From contig JAPLUA010000095.1 in assembly GCA_026397855.1 (NCBI GenBank), forward strand, positions 1 through 16,897: a DNA stretch of 16,897 bases. The letters are read 5' to 3'. Positions 1 to 6,880 of the stretch are shown in pieces (within the stretch, counting starts at the first letter, position 1; each line of letters begins with the position of its first letter). The notes below the pieces were generated by a model. It was not told the DNA's origin. It saw only the letters and a program-made list of their open reading frames with translations, and did no database searches. The position numbers were made by a program, and so were the translations under genes. The stretch is from Verrucomicrobiota bacterium (GTDB lineage: Bacteria; Verrucomicrobiota; Verrucomicrobiia; Limisphaerales; UBA8199).

Positions 1-705
1 CGCGCGGAGTATGTGAATGCGCTGCGGGAGAAGGTGTTTGGCGGTTGGCCGGCGGGGAGCGGAGCCATCAAGCCGGAGTTGGGTGGAGAGTCAGCCGAAG
101 GCGGCTTGCGCGTCCGGTGGTATCACTTTAAGAGCCAGCTGGATGTGTGGCGCCGGCTCGTGGTGGTGCAGGATCCCAAGGTAAGGAAGCCGGAGAAGGT
201 TCTCCTGACTGTGCTGGATGCGGAGAGCCTGACCAATGCGCCGGCGAAGTGGCTCTGGCTGGGAGGCGCGACGCCGGCGGCAACCGCCGACTTGCGGCGG
301 GAGATGCAGGCCCGGAACCTGGCCCTCGCATTCTTTGCCCCGCGCGGAGTCGAGCCCGCTGCGTGGCAGGCCAACCCGAAGACGGCGAACCAGGTCCGGC
401 GGCGTTACATGCTGCTGGGCCAGACGCTCGACGGCATGAGGGTGTGGGACATTCGTTGCGCCGCCCAGGCGGTCAAAGCCCTGCCCGAGTTTAAGCGCAT
501 CCCCCTCTTTGTTCGCTCGAAACGGCAGATGGCAGTCAACGCCGCTTATGCGGCCCTGTTCGAGCCGCAGATCGAGCGGCTGAAATTGGAAGGGCTACCC
601 GCAAGCCACACCGAAGGCCCGGATTACCTCAATGTGCTGAAAATGGGGGACATCCCGCAGGTGCTGGAATTGCTGGGCAAGCGGGCCGATGTGAGCGACC
701 CCTGA
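1..705 (+). CDS. Alpha/beta-hydrolase family protein (acetylxylan-esterase-like), 5' truncated
   Basis: The frame is open from base 1, so the true start lies upstream; the GTG at 13 is only an internal codon. The 234 visible residues look like the C-terminal half of the large alpha/beta-hydrolase (acetylxylan esterase-like) proteins common in Verrucomicrobiota and Planctomycetes. Recognisable stretches are LLGQTLDGMRVWDIRCAAQA (the helix after the usual nucleophile region), a strand with IPLFVRSKRQMAVNAAYAAL, and the tail LPASHTEGPDYLNVLKMGDI. The second-domain copy appears degenerate, with no clear GxSxG in the visible part. Its cellular location and substrate cannot be judged without the N-terminus. 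A 6-bp GC stem follows the stop. The family assignment is by recognised pattern, so the substrate is unknown. Confidence 0.7.
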   Translation, partial: RAEYVNALREKVFGGWPAGSGAIKPELGGESAEGGLRVRWYHFKSQLDVWRRLVVVQDPKVRKPEKVLLTVLDAESLTNAPAKWLWLGGATPAATADLRREMQARNLALAFFAPRGVEPAAWQANPKTANQVRRRYMLLGQTLDGMRVWDIRCAAQAVKALPEFKRIPLFVRSKRQMAVNAAYAALFEPQIERLKLEGLPASHTEGPDYLNVLKMGDIPQVLELLGKRADVSDP

Positions 706-712
706 GCCGCCG

Positions 713-728
713 CCCCGCACAGGCGGGG
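713..728 (+). terminator. Possible terminator hairpin after the hydrolase gene
   Basis: CCCCGC and GCGGGG form a perfect 6-bp stem around a 4-base ACAG loop, starting 7 bases after the TGA stop. There is no T-run after it, so it is a weak candidate for intrinsic termination. It may only stabilise the mRNA end. The rest of the gap to 912 holds an AT-rich patch (about 820-842) that could carry the ech promoter, but I see no convincing -35/-10 pair. Confidence 0.3.
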
Positions 729-912
729 ATCCTGGTTCATGCAGCGGCATTCCCTTGCCGCGCGATTTCGTATCTGCATAAGCTAAAGTGCGCAATTAAC
801 GAATGTGCATCAGTTGGACCCGGAAAAGAGGTATTAATAAAGTCTTGTCAGCAAGTGCAGCACGGTGTAGCGTTCTAATGGCACGCCGCCTGTATAGGGG
901 GCGGCCGTTGCT

Positions 913-2805
913 GTGACACTTATTTCTACGATGATCCTCGGGCCCTTCGCCGCCGGCGCGGGGCTCTTGTGCTTGCGGCTCGACAGATTCCGGAGAATCC
1001 TCGTCGGGGCCGTGACGGTTGCCATCTGCTGCTGCGCGCTGGCTTTGACAAGCCTGCCTGCTCCCGTGGGGGTGCCGGGCTTCCCGCTGAGCAGCCACCA
1101 CATCAACCTGCTGATGCTGCTGATCGAGGCCGGCATGGGGCTGTATGTGGTGTATGTCGGCGTGCGGGCGCGGCATCCGCTCATTGTGGCGCTGATGCTG
1201 GCGCAGGCGGGCCTGATGTTCTGGTTCGAGTGGACCCACGGCTCGCACCTGGAGGCAGGCCAGAACCTGTTCCTCGACAAGTTCTCCGTCATCATGGCCC
1301 TGATCAACGGTTTGGTGGGCGGGGGCATCTGCCTCTACGCGCTGGGCTACATGCGCGAGTACCACGAGGTGGCCCATCGCGAGGTTGCGGACCGGCGGCC
1401 GTTCTTCTTCGCGCTGCTGTTTATCTTCATGGGCGCGATGTTCGGCATCATCTTCTCCAACAACCTGCTTTGGCTCTTCCTGTTCTGGGAGATCACCACC
1501 CTCTGCTCGTTCCTGCTCATCGGCTACACGCAGACCGAGCAGGCGCGGAAGAACGCGCTGCACGCGCTGGTGATCAATCTGGCGGGCGGGCTGGCCTTCG
1601 CGCTGGGGATTGTCTGGTTTTACCGGCAGACCGGCAGCATTGAGCTGCAGACGCTCATTGCATCGAAGAAATCGCTTGTGCTCCTGCCGGCGGCGCTGCT
1701 CTGTTTCGCGGGAATTACCAAGTCCGCCCAGCTTCCCTTCTCGAGCTGGCTTCTCGGCGCGATGGTGGCGCCGACGCCTGTGTCGGCCCTGCTGCATTCG
1801 AGCACGATGGTGAAGGCCGGTGTGTATCTCGTGCTGCGGCTGGCACCCGTGGTGACCGGCACCCCGGTAGGGTTGATGGTGGCGCTGGTGGGGGCGGTCA
1901 CATTCCTCGTCGGATCCCTGGCGGCGATCACGACCAGCGACGCGAAGAAAGTGCTCGCATGGTCCACCGTGGCGAACCTGGGCCTGATTGTGCTGTGCGG
2001 TGGGATCGGCACCTCTTCCGCCGTCTGGGCCGGCGTGCTGCTGATCATCTTCCACGCCGTCGCCAAGTGCCTCCTGTTCCTCTGCGTGGGCATCGTCGAG
2101 CACAAGCTGCACAGCCGGGATATTGAGGCCATGTCCGGCTTGATCCTGAACCTGCCGCGCGTGGCGGTGATGATGCTCATCGGCATGGCCGGCATGTTCC
2201 TCGCGCCGTTCGGCATGCTGATCAGCAAATGGGCCGTGCTCAAGGCGGTCGTGGATGCCTTCCCCGCCTTGTCTGTCTTCATCGTGTTCGGCAGTGCGGC
2301 CACGCTGTTCTTCTGGGTCAAATGGATGGGCAAGCTGCTGGAGGTAGTGCGGCCTCGCCTGGATGTGGACGGGCGGCTTGATCCGGGCGAGAGCGTCGCG
2401 CTCTACGGCCTGTCGGCGGCCGCCTTCCTGTCGTGCCTCTTCTTCCCGCTGATTTCCTCGGCCTTCATCGAGCCCTATGTCGCGGGCGTGTTTGGCGAGT
2501 CGGTGGCGATGAGCCATGGCAACATCATTATCATGACCATCATGATGGTGATGGTGATGCTCTTCCCGCTCAGCTTCATCAACTACGGGCGCGGCGTGAA
2601 AGTCATGGACGCCTACCTGGGCGGGGCGAACATGCAGAGCAGCGTGCGCTTCCTGGGGTCGGGCAACCAGGCGCAGGATGTGACGATGAACAACTATTAC
2701 CTGCGCGATTTCTTCAGCGAGGCGTGGCTGTCCCGCTGGGGAGTGCGCTCGGCAGCCGCGATGCTGGGCGTCATGCTCGGGCTGGCGATCTGGACTGTCC
2801 TATGA
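913..2805 (+). CDS. echA: Ech-type hydrogenase antiporter-like membrane subunit EchA (NuoL/MrpD-like)
   Basis: 630 residues, about the family length, almost all transmembrane helices. This is the ion-translocating subunit of the membrane arm, related to NuoL, HyfB and Mrp antiporter subunits. Key charged residues in helices are visible: E193 in FLFWEITTLC, K270 in FAGITKSAQLPFSSW, H295 and K301 in LLHSSTMVKAG, and K385 in FHAVAKCLLF. These match the Glu/Lys/His residues known to line the proton path in NuoL-type subunits. The C-terminal YLGGAN and NNYYLRDFF stretches are typical of EchA-like proteins. The GTG start is chosen because an in-frame TAG lies at 895-897 with no other usable start between; AGGGGG at 896-900 may serve as ribosome binding site. 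It is the first gene of the ech operon. Antiporter-like subunits of other group 4 hydrogenases or Mrp systems look similar; the neighbours decide it. Confidence 0.9.
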   Translation: MTLISTMILGPFAAGAGLLCLRLDRFRRILVGAVTVAICCCALALTSLPAPVGVPGFPLSSHHINLLMLLIEAGMGLYVVYVGVRARHPLIVALMLAQAGLMFWFEWTHGSHLEAGQNLFLDKFSVIMALINGLVGGGICLYALGYMREYHEVAHREVADRRPFFFALLFIFMGAMFGIIFSNNLLWLFLFWEITTLCSFLLIGYTQTEQARKNALHALVINLAGGLAFALGIVWFYRQTGSIELQTLIASKKSLVLLPAALLCFAGITKSAQLPFSSWLLGAMVAPTPVSALLHSSTMVKAGVYLVLRLAPVVTGTPVGLMVALVGAVTFLVGSLAAITTSDAKKVLAWSTVANLGLIVLCGGIGTSSAVWAGVLLIIFHAVAKCLLFLCVGIVEHKLHSRDIEAMSGLILNLPRVAVMMLIGMAGMFLAPFGMLISKWAVLKAVVDAFPALSVFIVFGSAATLFFWVKWMGKLLEVVRPRLDVDGRLDPGESVALYGLSAAAFLSCLFFPLISSAFIEPYVAGVFGESVAMSHGNIIIMTIMMVMVMLFPLSFINYGRGVKVMDAYLGGANMQSSVRFLGSGNQAQDVTMNNYYLRDFFSEAWLSRWGVRSAAAMLGVMLGLAIWTVL

Positions 2806-2830
2806 GCACGCGCGTCCCTGGCAAGATATT

Positions 2831-2899
2831 GGAGCGCGGACATTCCTGTCCGCTCCCGCAGCTTTCGCAACCCACGGCGGACAAGAATGTCCGCGCTCC
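2831..2899. repeat. Nested-hairpin (REP/MITE-like) repeat, copy 1, between echA and echB
   Basis: Two 23-base arms (2831-2853 and 2877-2899) are inverted copies with one mismatch and enclose a 23-base spacer. Each arm starts or ends with GGAGCGC and is itself a small hairpin: GCGGACA, loop TTCC, TGTCCGC in the left arm. It fills the 106-base gap between echA and echB, which is otherwise empty. The layout is shared with the repeat at 5245-5370. No transposase gene is seen nearby. It may act as an mRNA stability or attenuation hairpin inside the operon, but this is inference. Confidence 0.85.
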
Positions 2900-2911
2900 G
2901 ATGCATACCAC

Positions 2912-3763
2912 ATGAACCCTTGGCTTCGCATTCTGCTTTACCTGGTTGCCGCCCCCGTGATCGGCGGCCTGCTGGCGGGCTGGGACCGGCGGATTTCGGC
3001 GCGGATGCAGTCGCGCCAGGGGCCTCCCATCCTGCAGCCCTTCTACGACGTGATCAAGCTCTGGCACAAGGAGAATATCGTCGTTCGCCGCTCGCAGAAC
3101 TTCTACATTCTCTTCTTCCTGCTGCTGGTGGTGTTCACCGGCGCGCTGTTTTTCGGCGGGTCAGACCTGCTGCTGGTGATCTTCGCCCTGACGCTGGCCG
3201 CGATCTTCTTCGTGCTCGGCGCGTATAAGGCCAGCTCGCCCTACAGCTTCATCGGCGCCGAGCGCGAGCTGATCCAGATGATGGCCTACGAGCCGATGAT
3301 CCTGCTGACGGCGATCGGGATGTACCTGGTGACGAAGAGCTTTCAAGTGCACCAGATCGCCGGGCACCCGACGCTGCTCGTGCTCGCGCTGCCCGGGGTG
3401 TTTCTCGGCTTCCTCTACGCCCTGGAGATCAAGTTCCGCAAGTCGCCGTTCGACCTCTCCTGCTCCCATCACGCCCACCAGGAGCTGGTGCGGGGCATCA
3501 CCACAGAGTTTTCCGGCCGCGAGCTGGCCATGATCGAGGTCGCGCACTGGTAAGAGAACGTGTTCCTGCTCGGCTGGGTTTATCTCTTCTTCGCTTCCTC
3601 CCCGGTGCTCGGGGTGGCGGCTTCCCTGCTGGTGTTCGGATTCGTCATCTTCGTGGATAACGTGTTCGCCCGGCTCAAATGGCAGGCGGCCCTGAAGAGC
3701 GCCTGGATCGTCGCGGCTGTGCTGGGCTTTGGCAATATCCTGGTGCTGTCGCTCCTCCGCTAA
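2912..3763 (+). pseudogene. echB: Ech-type hydrogenase membrane subunit EchB (NuoH-like), interrupted by one in-frame TAA
   Basis: EchB anchors the hydrogenase module to the membrane, like NuoH and HycD. The reading frame gives 213 residues (2912-3550), then TAA at 3551-3553, then 69 more sense codons in the same frame to a second TAA at 3761-3763. Together that is about 283 codons, the normal EchB length. The N-terminal half shows the family pattern SRQGPPILQPFYDVIKLWHK, with later AERELIQMMAYEP and EIKFRKSPFDLSCSHHAHQE. The stop falls in AHW-stop-ENVFLLGWVYLFF, where relatives usually have Tyr, so one base change from TAC or TAT would explain it. The downstream part holds about two membrane helices and could restart at GTG 3560. 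The cause may be a real nonsense mutation, a sequencing or assembly error, or a split gene. The other ech genes are intact, which argues for an error or a very recent lesion. Confidence 0.85.
3551..3553 (+). other. In-frame TAA within echB (codon 214)
   Basis: The codon lies between TGG (Trp213) and GAG-AAC (Glu-Asn), with the frame unchanged on both sides, so this is a substitution-type lesion and not a frameshift. TAA is not a known selenocysteine (TGA) or pyrrolysine (TAG) codon, so programmed recoding of that kind is not expected. Confidence 0.9.
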
Positions 3764-3767
3764 ACCT

Positions 3768-4769
3768 ATGCTTGGCTTCAAAGAATCACCCTGGATCATC
3801 CACTACGATGCGTCGAGCTGCAACGGCTGCGACATCGAGACGCTCGCCTGCCTGACCCCGCTCTACGATGTCGAGCGCCTTGGCGTCGTGAACACCGGCA
3901 ATCCCAAGCACGCCGATATCTTCCTGGTGACGGGTGCCGTCAACGAGCAGAGCCGGGATGTCATCCGCAACATCTATCACCAGCTGCCCGAGCCGAAGGT
4001 GGTGGTCGCGGTGGGGATTTGCGCGGCCAGCGGCGGCATCTTCCGGGACTGCTACAATATCTGCGGGGGCGTGGACAGCGTCATCCCGGTGGATGTCTAT
4101 GTGCCCGGCTGCGCGGCGCGGCCCGAGGCGATCATTGACGGGGTGGTTAAGGCGCTAGGGGTCCTGGAGCGGAAGCACCGGGAGATGGTCGCCATTGCCA
4201 ACAGCATTGACAAGATTCTCTACCTGCGAGCGGAGGCAATCGACGCCCCGGAAATCCTCGCCTTGCAGAAGGTGGCCTACCAAAGCGAGGCGGAGATCTA
4301 CGGCGACGACAGCCTGCCGGCGCTGCAACAGACCCTCGAGGACCTGAAGGACGATTTCGAGCGCCGGCCGCAGCGCGAGGCTACTGTGCTGGGCGCCCGG
4401 GATTCCAGCGCCGCCGGTCCGGACCGGATCGTCTTCCTGAAAGCCGTGGTCAACGGGAAGATCATCGGCTCCGTCCGTGGTTACGCTGTGGATAGCACTG
4501 CCTATCTGAGCCGGCTCATCGTGCATCCCTATTTCCGCAAGCGCGGGATCGGCCGCCGTTTGCTGGATGAGATCGAGAAGGCTTTTCCCGGGGTAACCCG
4601 CTTCGAGACCAAGACCGGCCAGCAGAGCAAACGAAACCTCTACCAGTTGGCCCAGCGGGGCTACGAGACTTTCAAGACCGAGCCCTTTACGCCCGCCATC
4701 ACGTGGGTTTGCCTCCAGAAGGAGCGCAAGCCGGCGATCCGGTCGGAGACACCTGTTTTGCAACCATGA
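3768..4769 (+). CDS. echC: EchC small FeS hydrogenase subunit fused to a C-terminal GNAT acetyltransferase domain
   Basis: 333 residues in two parts. Residues 1-145 are a complete Ech small subunit (NuoB-like), which carries the proximal [4Fe-4S] cluster and hands electrons to the NiFe site of EchE. The four expected Cys ligands are visible: C18 and C21 in SSCNGCD, C85 in VAVGICAASGG, and C115 in VPGCAARPE. Residues about 149-320 are a full GNAT N-acetyltransferase domain: EILALQKVAYQSEAEIYGDD at the front, KAVVNGKIIGSVRGY in the middle, and the acetyl-CoA motif LIVHPYFRKRGIGRRLL (R257, G260, G262). It closes with SKRNLYQLAQRGYETFKTE. Usual EchC proteins stop near residue 150. There is almost no linker and no stop or frameshift at the join. 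The ATG at 3768 is chosen because it begins the conserved small-subunit N-terminus, 4 bases after echB. The stop overlaps the echD start (ATGA). The role of the GNAT part is unknown. Confidence 0.9.
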   Translation: MLGFKESPWIIHYDASSCNGCDIETLACLTPLYDVERLGVVNTGNPKHADIFLVTGAVNEQSRDVIRNIYHQLPEPKVVVAVGICAASGGIFRDCYNICGGVDSVIPVDVYVPGCAARPEAIIDGVVKALGVLERKHREMVAIANSIDKILYLRAEAIDAPEILALQKVAYQSEAEIYGDDSLPALQQTLEDLKDDFERRPQREATVLGARDSSAAGPDRIVFLKAVVNGKIIGSVRGYAVDSTAYLSRLIVHPYFRKRGIGRRLLDEIEKAFPGVTRFETKTGQQSKRNLYQLAQRGYETFKTEPFTPAITWVCLQKERKPAIRSETPVLQP

Positions 4770-5221
4770 CACCCATATCCCAGGAACAGACGCTCGAGTT
4801 GATCCCCGTTGATAAGCTGCTGGAGCGGGTCCAGGCGATGCACCAACAGGGCTACCGGCTGGTCCAGATCAGCGCCACCCGGCTGCCCGACAAGCTGGAA
4901 TTGACCTACAGCTTCGCCCTCGAGGGCCGCGTGGCGCAGTTACGGCTCCACCTGGTAGATGACGTGCCCTGCGTGCCGAGCATCAGCTCCATCTACTGGT
5001 GCGCTTTCCTTTACGAGAACGAGATCCACGATCTGTTCAACCTGGCCGTGGAGGGCATGGCGGTGGACTTCAAGGGCACCCTGTACAAGACGGCGGTCAA
5101 GTATCCGTTCGGGAGCACCAAGCCGCCCGTGGCGAAGGCTGGAACGGCCACGGCAACCTCCGCAGCCTCCACGCCCGCGCCAGTGCCCCCGCCCCCCTCG
5201 GCAACAGCCAACACCCGCTAA
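4766..5221 (+). CDS. echD: EchD, NuoC-like hydrogenase subunit with a Pro/Ala-rich tail
   Basis: 151 residues, a soluble subunit of the hydrogenase module related to the 30-kDa complex I subunit (NuoC). The signature is visible at about 83-92, FLYENEIHDLFNL, following VPCVPSISSIYWCA. The core ends near residue 116 (KTAVKYPFGS). Residues 119-151 are a low-complexity Ala/Thr/Pro tail with a PVPPPP stretch, probably disordered, that goes beyond the core fold. Its start overlaps the echC stop by four bases (ATGA), which points to translational coupling. Weak sequence conservation is normal for EchD; the assignment rests on the signature and position. Confidence 0.85.
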   Translation: MTPISQEQTLELIPVDKLLERVQAMHQQGYRLVQISATRLPDKLELTYSFALEGRVAQLRLHLVDDVPCVPSISSIYWCAFLYENEIHDLFNLAVEGMAVDFKGTLYKTAVKYPFGSTKPPVAKAGTATATSAASTPAPVPPPPSATANTR

Positions 5222-5244
5222 TGAGCCGCACGTGTTACCAATCC

Positions 5245-5370
5245 CCCGGAGCGCCGGCATTCTGCCGGCTTAGACCGTGCGTGCTGAACTCCGAGTTAGC
5301 ATCGTTTCTGGCGTGCTGTGGGCTGGGGCTATTCCTGGCGTGTAAGCCGGCAGAATGCCGGCGCTCCGGG
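5245..5370. repeat. Nested-hairpin (REP/MITE-like) repeat, copy 2, between echD and echE
   Basis: Two perfect 28-base inverted arms lie at 5245-5272 and 5343-5370 around a 70-base spacer. With a 2-base indel, the similarity extends a few bases outward on both sides (CCAATCC versus GGATTGGGG). Each arm holds an inner hairpin, GCCGGCA, loop TTC, TGCCGGC, flanked by GGAGC. A further partial piece, ATGCCGGCGCT, recurs at 5379-5389, just before echE. The architecture matches the repeat at 2831-2899, but the stem bases differ in a paired way. It occupies the only large gap inside the echC-F part of the operon. Confidence 0.9.
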
Positions 5371-5402
5371 ATTGGGGCATGCCGGCGCTAGTCACTTTAC
5401 CT

Positions 5403-6479
5403 ATGTCACGCACCATCATTCCCTTTGGCCCCCAGCACCCGGTCCTGCCTGAGCCGGTTCACCTCGACCTGGTGGTCGAAGACGAGAAAGTGATCGAGGC
5501 CCGGCCCTCGATCGGCTTTGTCCATCGCGGGCTGGAGAAGCTCGTCGAGAAGAAGGATTACGTCGAGTTCGTCTATATTGCCGAGCGCATCTGCGGCATC
5601 TGCAGCTTCATCCCCGGACCAACCTACTGCCAGGCCATCGAGGCGCTCATGAACATTCCCGTCCCGCCGCGCGCGCATTACCTGCGCACGGTCTGGGGCG
5701 AGCTGTCGCGGATTCACAGCCATCTGCTGTGGCTGGGGCTGATGGCGGATGCGGTGGGGTTTGAGAGCCTGTTCATGCACTCCTGGCGCGTGCGCGAGAA
5801 GGTGCTGAACATCATCGAGGCCACCACCGGCGGCCGTGTCATCTTCGGCTCCTGCAAGATCGGCGGCGTGCGCCGGGACATCGGCGCAGATGCCATCCGG
5901 CAGATGCTCGCGGATCTGAAGAAGATCGAGCAGGACACGCGCGACATCACCAGGGTTTTCCTCGATGACAGCTCGGTGAAGGACCGGCTGTGCGGCGTCG
6001 GCGTGCTTTCCCGCCAGGACGCCTATGAGCTGGGGTGCGTGGGCCCGATGTTGCGGGCCAGCGGCGTGGCGCAGGACATGCGCCAGCTCGGCTACGCCGC
6101 CTTCAAGGACCTGGACTTCGAGCCGATCACCCGCACCGAGGGCGACTCCTACGCGCGCTGCGCCGCGCGGTGCCAGGAGATCTTCCAGTCCATTGACCTG
6201 ATCCGACAGGCCCTGGGGAAGATTCCCGACGGCGAGATTGCGGTGAAAGTCACTGGCAACCCGAACGGCGAGTTCATGGCGCGCACCGAGCAGCCCCGCG
6301 GCGAGGTGGCCTATTGCATCAAGGCGAACGGAACGAAGAATCTGCAGCGCTTCCGCGTGCGCACCCCGACCTTCGCGAACCTCCCGGCTATGCTCAAGCT
6401 GTTGCCCGGCTGCGACCTGGCTGATGTGCCTGTGCTGGTGCTCACCATTGACCCCTGTATCAGTTGCACGGAACGTTGA
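5403..6479 (+). CDS. echE: EchE, large [NiFe] catalytic subunit of Ech-type hydrogenase
   Basis: 358 residues, the usual EchE length. It binds the NiFe active site that makes or splits H2. Both Cys pairs that ligate the metals are present: C64 and C67 in AERICGICSFIPG, and C352 and C355 in the C-terminal IDPCISCTER. The N-terminal IPFGPQHPVLPEPVHLDL is the complex-I 49-kDa/hydrogenase pattern. The protein stops immediately after CTER, so there is no C-terminal peptide for an endopeptidase to remove; that is known for several Ech/CooH-type subunits. The ATG at 5403 is preferred over upstream ATGs at 5355 and 5379, which lie in repeat DNA and would add a non-conserved leader. The presence of the four Cys separates it from NuoD and from the cofactor-free relatives. 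Confidence 0.95.
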   Translation: MSRTIIPFGPQHPVLPEPVHLDLVVEDEKVIEARPSIGFVHRGLEKLVEKKDYVEFVYIAERICGICSFIPGPTYCQAIEALMNIPVPPRAHYLRTVWGELSRIHSHLLWLGLMADAVGFESLFMHSWRVREKVLNIIEATTGGRVIFGSCKIGGVRRDIGADAIRQMLADLKKIEQDTRDITRVFLDDSSVKDRLCGVGVLSRQDAYELGCVGPMLRASGVAQDMRQLGYAAFKDLDFEPITRTEGDSYARCAARCQEIFQSIDLIRQALGKIPDGEIAVKVTGNPNGEFMARTEQPRGEVAYCIKANGTKNLQRFRVRTPTFANLPAMLKLLPGCDLADVPVLVLTIDPCISCTER

Positions 6480-6480
6480 T

Positions 6481-6810
6481 ATGGCCTACTTCCAAATGTC
6501 CAGGCTGGCCCTGAAATGGGTCTTCGCCAAGCCGGTGACCAGCCGGTATCCCTTTGAACCCCGGCAAGCCATCGCCGGCTCTCGCGGCCGGCTGGTGTTC
6601 ACCAGGGACACCTGCGTCTATTGCACGGTGTGCGCCAAGAAATGCCCCACCGGTGCCCTCGTGGTGAATCGCGCGCAGAAGCGCTGGACCATTGACCGCC
6701 TGCTCTGCATCACCTGCGGCTACTGCGTCGAGGCGTGCCCGAAGGAATCCCTCGAATTGACCACCGATCACGGCTCGCCGACTGTGACCAAGGACCGCGA
6801 GTTCTGCTGA
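6481..6810 (+). CDS. echF: EchF, 2x[4Fe-4S] ferredoxin-like hydrogenase subunit
   Basis: 109 residues, NuoI-like. It accepts electrons from ferredoxin and passes them to EchC. Two classic motifs are visible: C45-x2-C48-x2-C51-x3-C55-P (CVYCTVCAKKCP) and C76-x2-C79-x2-C82-x3-C86-P (CITCGYCVEACP), enough for two [4Fe-4S] clusters. Near the N-terminus FQMSRLALKWVFAKPVT resembles the NuoI/EchF membrane-associated lead. The ATG at 6481 starts one base after the echE stop, so the two are co-translated. It is the last gene of the operon; the next genes run the other way. A stand-alone ferredoxin is unlikely given the position. Confidence 0.93.
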   Translation: MAYFQMSRLALKWVFAKPVTSRYPFEPRQAIAGSRGRLVFTRDTCVYCTVCAKKCPTGALVVNRAQKRWTIDRLLCITCGYCVEACPKESLELTTDHGSPTVTKDREFC

Positions 6811-6880
6811 TCAGCTTTTGACCCTCCGGGCGCGCAACCGGGCGGGAAATGGAGGAGCACGTTTCCGGGGTGCCGCGGAA
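6811..6880. terminator. Convergent gap between echF and hypB, possible weak hairpin
   Basis: This 70-base gap separates two converging operons. CCCTCC at about 6832 can pair imperfectly with GGCGGG at about 6841 (one mismatch), which could serve as a terminator in both directions. There is no T-run on either side, so it is only a possibility. Confidence 0.25.

Noticed and set aside
879..894. A sigma-54-like site (TGGCACG, then CTGTA) just before echA
   Set aside because: The -24 half is good but the -12 GC is replaced by GT, and the start codon would follow only about 7 bases after the expected transcript start. Not reliable enough to annotate.
796..2517. A 573-codon open frame antisense to echA
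   Set aside because: It is the reverse strand of a clear membrane protein gene in GC-rich DNA and its translation is a Gln/His/Arg-rich low-complexity product with no family pattern.
3551..3553. Selenocysteine or pyrrolysine recoding as an explanation of the echB stop
   Set aside because: Those use TGA and TAG; this codon is TAA, and the expected residue is Tyr.
2831..5370. CRISPR array
   Set aside because: Only two inverted, different hairpin elements 2.4 kb apart with unequal spacers, not regularly spaced direct repeats; no cas genes are present.
5355..5402. N-terminal extension of EchE from the ATG at 5355
   Set aside because: This stretch is repeat DNA, and conserved EchE sequence begins at the ATG at 5403.
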